Notes under the pieces: model-generated | Database searches by the model: none | Seen by the model: only the letters and a program-made list of their open reading frames with translations | What the model was told of the DNA's origin: nothing | Part shown: one piece after another, positions 7,141 to 8,395 of the stretch | Numbering within the stretch: the stretch's first letter is position 1 | How the letters are laid out: each line of letters starts with the position of its first letter | Made by a program: the position numbers and the translations under genes | DNA from: Deltaproteobacteria bacterium | GTDB lineage: Bacteria; Bdellovibrionota; UBA1018; UBA923 | NCBI GenBank assembly: GCA_016194795.1 | Contig: JACQAX010000405.1 | Coordinates: 1 to 8,395, forward strand | Reading direction: 5' to 3' | DNA length: 8,395 nucleotides

Positions 7141-7153
7141 CCGCGGCCCGCGG
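7141..7153 (+). promoter_or_regulatory. Small GC hairpin before the kinase-like gene
   Basis: CCGCG-GCC-CGCGG is a perfect 5-bp stem ending 17 nt before the start region of the next gene. With no T-tract it is not a terminator. It could affect translation initiation or mRNA ends. In a GC-rich spacer it may also be chance. Confidence 0.25.
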
Positions 7154-7170
7154 GATGTCGAAATGAAAAC

Positions 7171-8019
7171 GTGATGCTTCGCTTGCTCCTGCTGCTTTCG
7201 ATCGTCTTGTCGGCCGATGCCTGGGCCGCGAAGAGCTACCTGCTCTTCAGCGCGCCGGGCGTGCAGTCGGCGACGTATGACGCCGACGTCGCCGCGCTTC
7301 AGGCGGGCGACGAGGTGGTCTTCAGCAACGGCTCGCGCTTCGAGGTGAAGGCCGTGCTCGGCAAGGGCAATACGGCCAGGATCCTCGACGTCGGCGGCGG
7401 CAAGGCGCTGCGCATTCCGCTCAAATCGGGGCGCTTCGACAAGACGATGAGCTATATGGATTACGTCGACGCCTTTCTCGAAGGCTACAAAACCCTGAAA
7501 GAGCGCGAGGCGCCCGTTGTCGAGACGTACGTCGACGAGAGCCTGCCGCGGGAATACGTCGTCGTCGAGGCGCTTTCGGTGAAGTTCACCTACGACGACT
7601 TCATTACCGGCAAGGTGAAGCTCAGCGAAGAGCAGGCCACGAAGGTGCAGGACGACTTCATCGAGTTCGCGCGCAAGACCTGGGGGTTCTCGATCGTCGG
7701 CGACCAGCACACCGAACAAGTCGTCTACACGGCCGACAAGGGCTGGCTGTTTCTCGACTTCGACGCGCGCAACAAGACGGCGAGCTCGTTTCGCCACGGC
7801 ACGATCTTCACCAAGGGAATGGACGAGCTGATGGCCGAGCGCTATGCCGTCCACGCGCACGAGATGATGATGGTGATCGACAAGCTGCCGACGCCCAAGA
7901 AGATCCACGTCCGCATCATGGTGGCCATCGAGGAAGAGCGTCTTCGGCGCGGCTTCAAGCCGCCCTTCTCCTGCATCAAGTGGCTCAAGGAGAAGTGGGT
8001 CGGCCTGACCGGAAACTAG
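7171..8019 (+). CDS. Exported protein-kinase-like fold protein with altered catalytic residues
   Basis: The 282-residue protein begins with a Sec signal (MMLRLLLLLSIVLSADAWA, cleavage near 19/20). The start is GTG 7171 or the adjacent ATG 7174; neither has a clear ribosome-binding site. The body shows landmarks of the protein-kinase/aminoglycoside-kinase fold in the right order. These are a Gly-rich loop VLGKGNTARIL (62-72), a strand GGGKALRIPL (75-84) where the usual ATP-binding lysine position reads Arg81, a hinge-like EYVVVEAL (128-135), a catalytic-loop-like IVGDQHTEQVVYT (175-187), and LFLDFD (193-198) in the DFG position. Asp178 and Asp196 would be the catalytic and metal-binding aspartates, but the usual Asn five residues after Asp178 is Gln183. 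It may be a divergent kinase or a pseudokinase. The signal peptide places it outside the cytoplasm, which is odd for an ATP-using enzyme. The substrate is unknown. Its TAG overlaps the stop of the converging SPASM gene. Confidence 0.72.
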   Translation: MMLRLLLLLSIVLSADAWAAKSYLLFSAPGVQSATYDADVAALQAGDEVVFSNGSRFEVKAVLGKGNTARILDVGGGKALRIPLKSGRFDKTMSYMDYVDAFLEGYKTLKEREAPVVETYVDESLPREYVVVEALSVKFTYDDFITGKVKLSEEQATKVQDDFIEFARKTWGFSIVGDQHTEQVVYTADKGWLFLDFDARNKTASSFRHGTIFTKGMDELMAERYAVHAHEMMMVIDKLPTPKKIHVRIMVAIEEERLRRGFKPPFSCIKWLKEKWVGLTGN

Positions 8020-8395
8020 CGGCTTTCGAAAACCTGCCGTTTGATGCGCGCGAGGTCCATGAGGAACGGCACCGCTTTCATGCCGTCGCCCGTTTCGGCG
8101 CGCGCCATGCCGGGGCAGTGGTCGCAGAACGCGCCGTCGCCGCAGCTCGAGTCGAACTTGAGGTCGCGCGTCTTGTAGCCCCGGAGCGCTTCGGCCTTTT
8201 CGGAAGACCAGAGCTCGGCGAACGAACGCTCGCGGAGGTTGCCGATCGGGTCGCGCACCTCGAGGCAGCTCAGCAGATCACCGTGCACGCTGATCGCGGC
8301 CTTGCCGCGGCCGGCGTTGCAGACCGGGTCGTCGAGGTCGGACTCGGGCAGGGGCTGCGGGCCGCGGCCCTGCGCCTTGAGCGCGCGGTAGAACG
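8016..8395 (-). CDS. C-terminal part of a SPASM-domain protein, probably a radical SAM enzyme (partial)
   Basis: The frame is open from the right edge (first full codon at 8393) to TAG at 8016-8018, giving 125 residues of the C-terminus; a GTG at 8288 is internal, not the start. Two cysteine groups match a SPASM auxiliary iron-sulfur domain. The first is C-x12-G-x4-C (VCNAGRGKAAISVHGDLLSC). The second, about 50 residues on, is SCGDGAFCDHCPGMARAETGD, a C-x5-C-x2-C-PG arrangement. Between them GNLRERSFAELWSSEK is the typical SPASM 'G.i.e.sl.eiW.s' segment. Such domains follow a radical SAM TIM barrel in peptide-modifying enzymes and relatives. The barrel and its CxxxCxxC motif lie beyond the window, so the reaction cannot be stated. 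It converges on the kinase-like gene, sharing CTAG at the stops. Confidence 0.8.
   Translation of the reverse strand, partial: FYRALKAQGRGPQPLPESDLDDPVCNAGRGKAAISVHGDLLSCLEVRDPIGNLRERSFAELWSSEKAEALRGYKTRDLKFDSSCGDGAFCDHCPGMARAETGDGMKAVPFLMDLARIKRQVFESR

Noticed and set aside
8016..8288. A complete 90-residue protein starting at the GTG at 8288
   Set aside because: The frame stays open upstream to the window edge, and the first SPASM cysteine lies before 8288, so the GTG is an internal valine codon.

Overview
The window is GC-rich, apart from one AT-rich promoter island near 2640-2720. It carries typical chromosomal genes of a Gram-negative bacterium: a lipoprotein-type signal, Sec signal peptides, a periplasmic peptidoglycan lytic enzyme and an AlgI/DltB-type membrane acyltransferase. 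The gene mix resembles Bdellovibrionota/Myxococcota-type 'deltaproteobacterial' genomes, but nothing here fixes the lineage. I see no insertion sequence, phage gene, tRNA, rRNA or CRISPR array.

Left part (1-2844): a short promoter-like region drives an acyl carrier protein. Its last 11 bases overlap the TTG start of an MBOAT-family O-acyltransferase, so the two look like one translationally coupled acylation module. The MBOAT gene meets, almost end to end, a minus-strand gene for an unrecognised proline-linker lipoprotein. That gene has a near-perfect Shine-Dalgarno and a conspicuous AT-rich promoter containing an inverted repeat.

Middle (2845-4502): a minus-strand exported lytic transglycosylase (SLT/GH23) is divergent from a plus-strand GNAT acetyltransferase. 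Their shared 188-bp upstream region holds a GAAA-capped hairpin, a 10-bp direct repeat spaced 53 bp apart and a cluster of GACAC/GTGTC words. Downstream of the GNAT gene is a perfect 27-bp inverted repeat with a 21-nt loop, the most striking non-coding structure in the window.

Right part (4503-8395): an exported PAP2-type acid phosphatase is followed 13 bases later by a complete class I [4Fe-4S] fumarase. Then comes an exported protein with protein-kinase-like sequence landmarks but altered catalytic residues. It converges on, and shares its stop region (CTAG) with, the minus-strand C-terminal end of a SPASM-domain protein, presumably a radical SAM enzyme, that runs off the window.

Apart from the ACP-MBOAT pair, the genes do not form one obvious pathway. 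The most interesting items are the exported kinase-like protein, the large perfect inverted repeat, the ACP-MBOAT module and the orphan lipoprotein. I do not see a convincing new multi-gene system.
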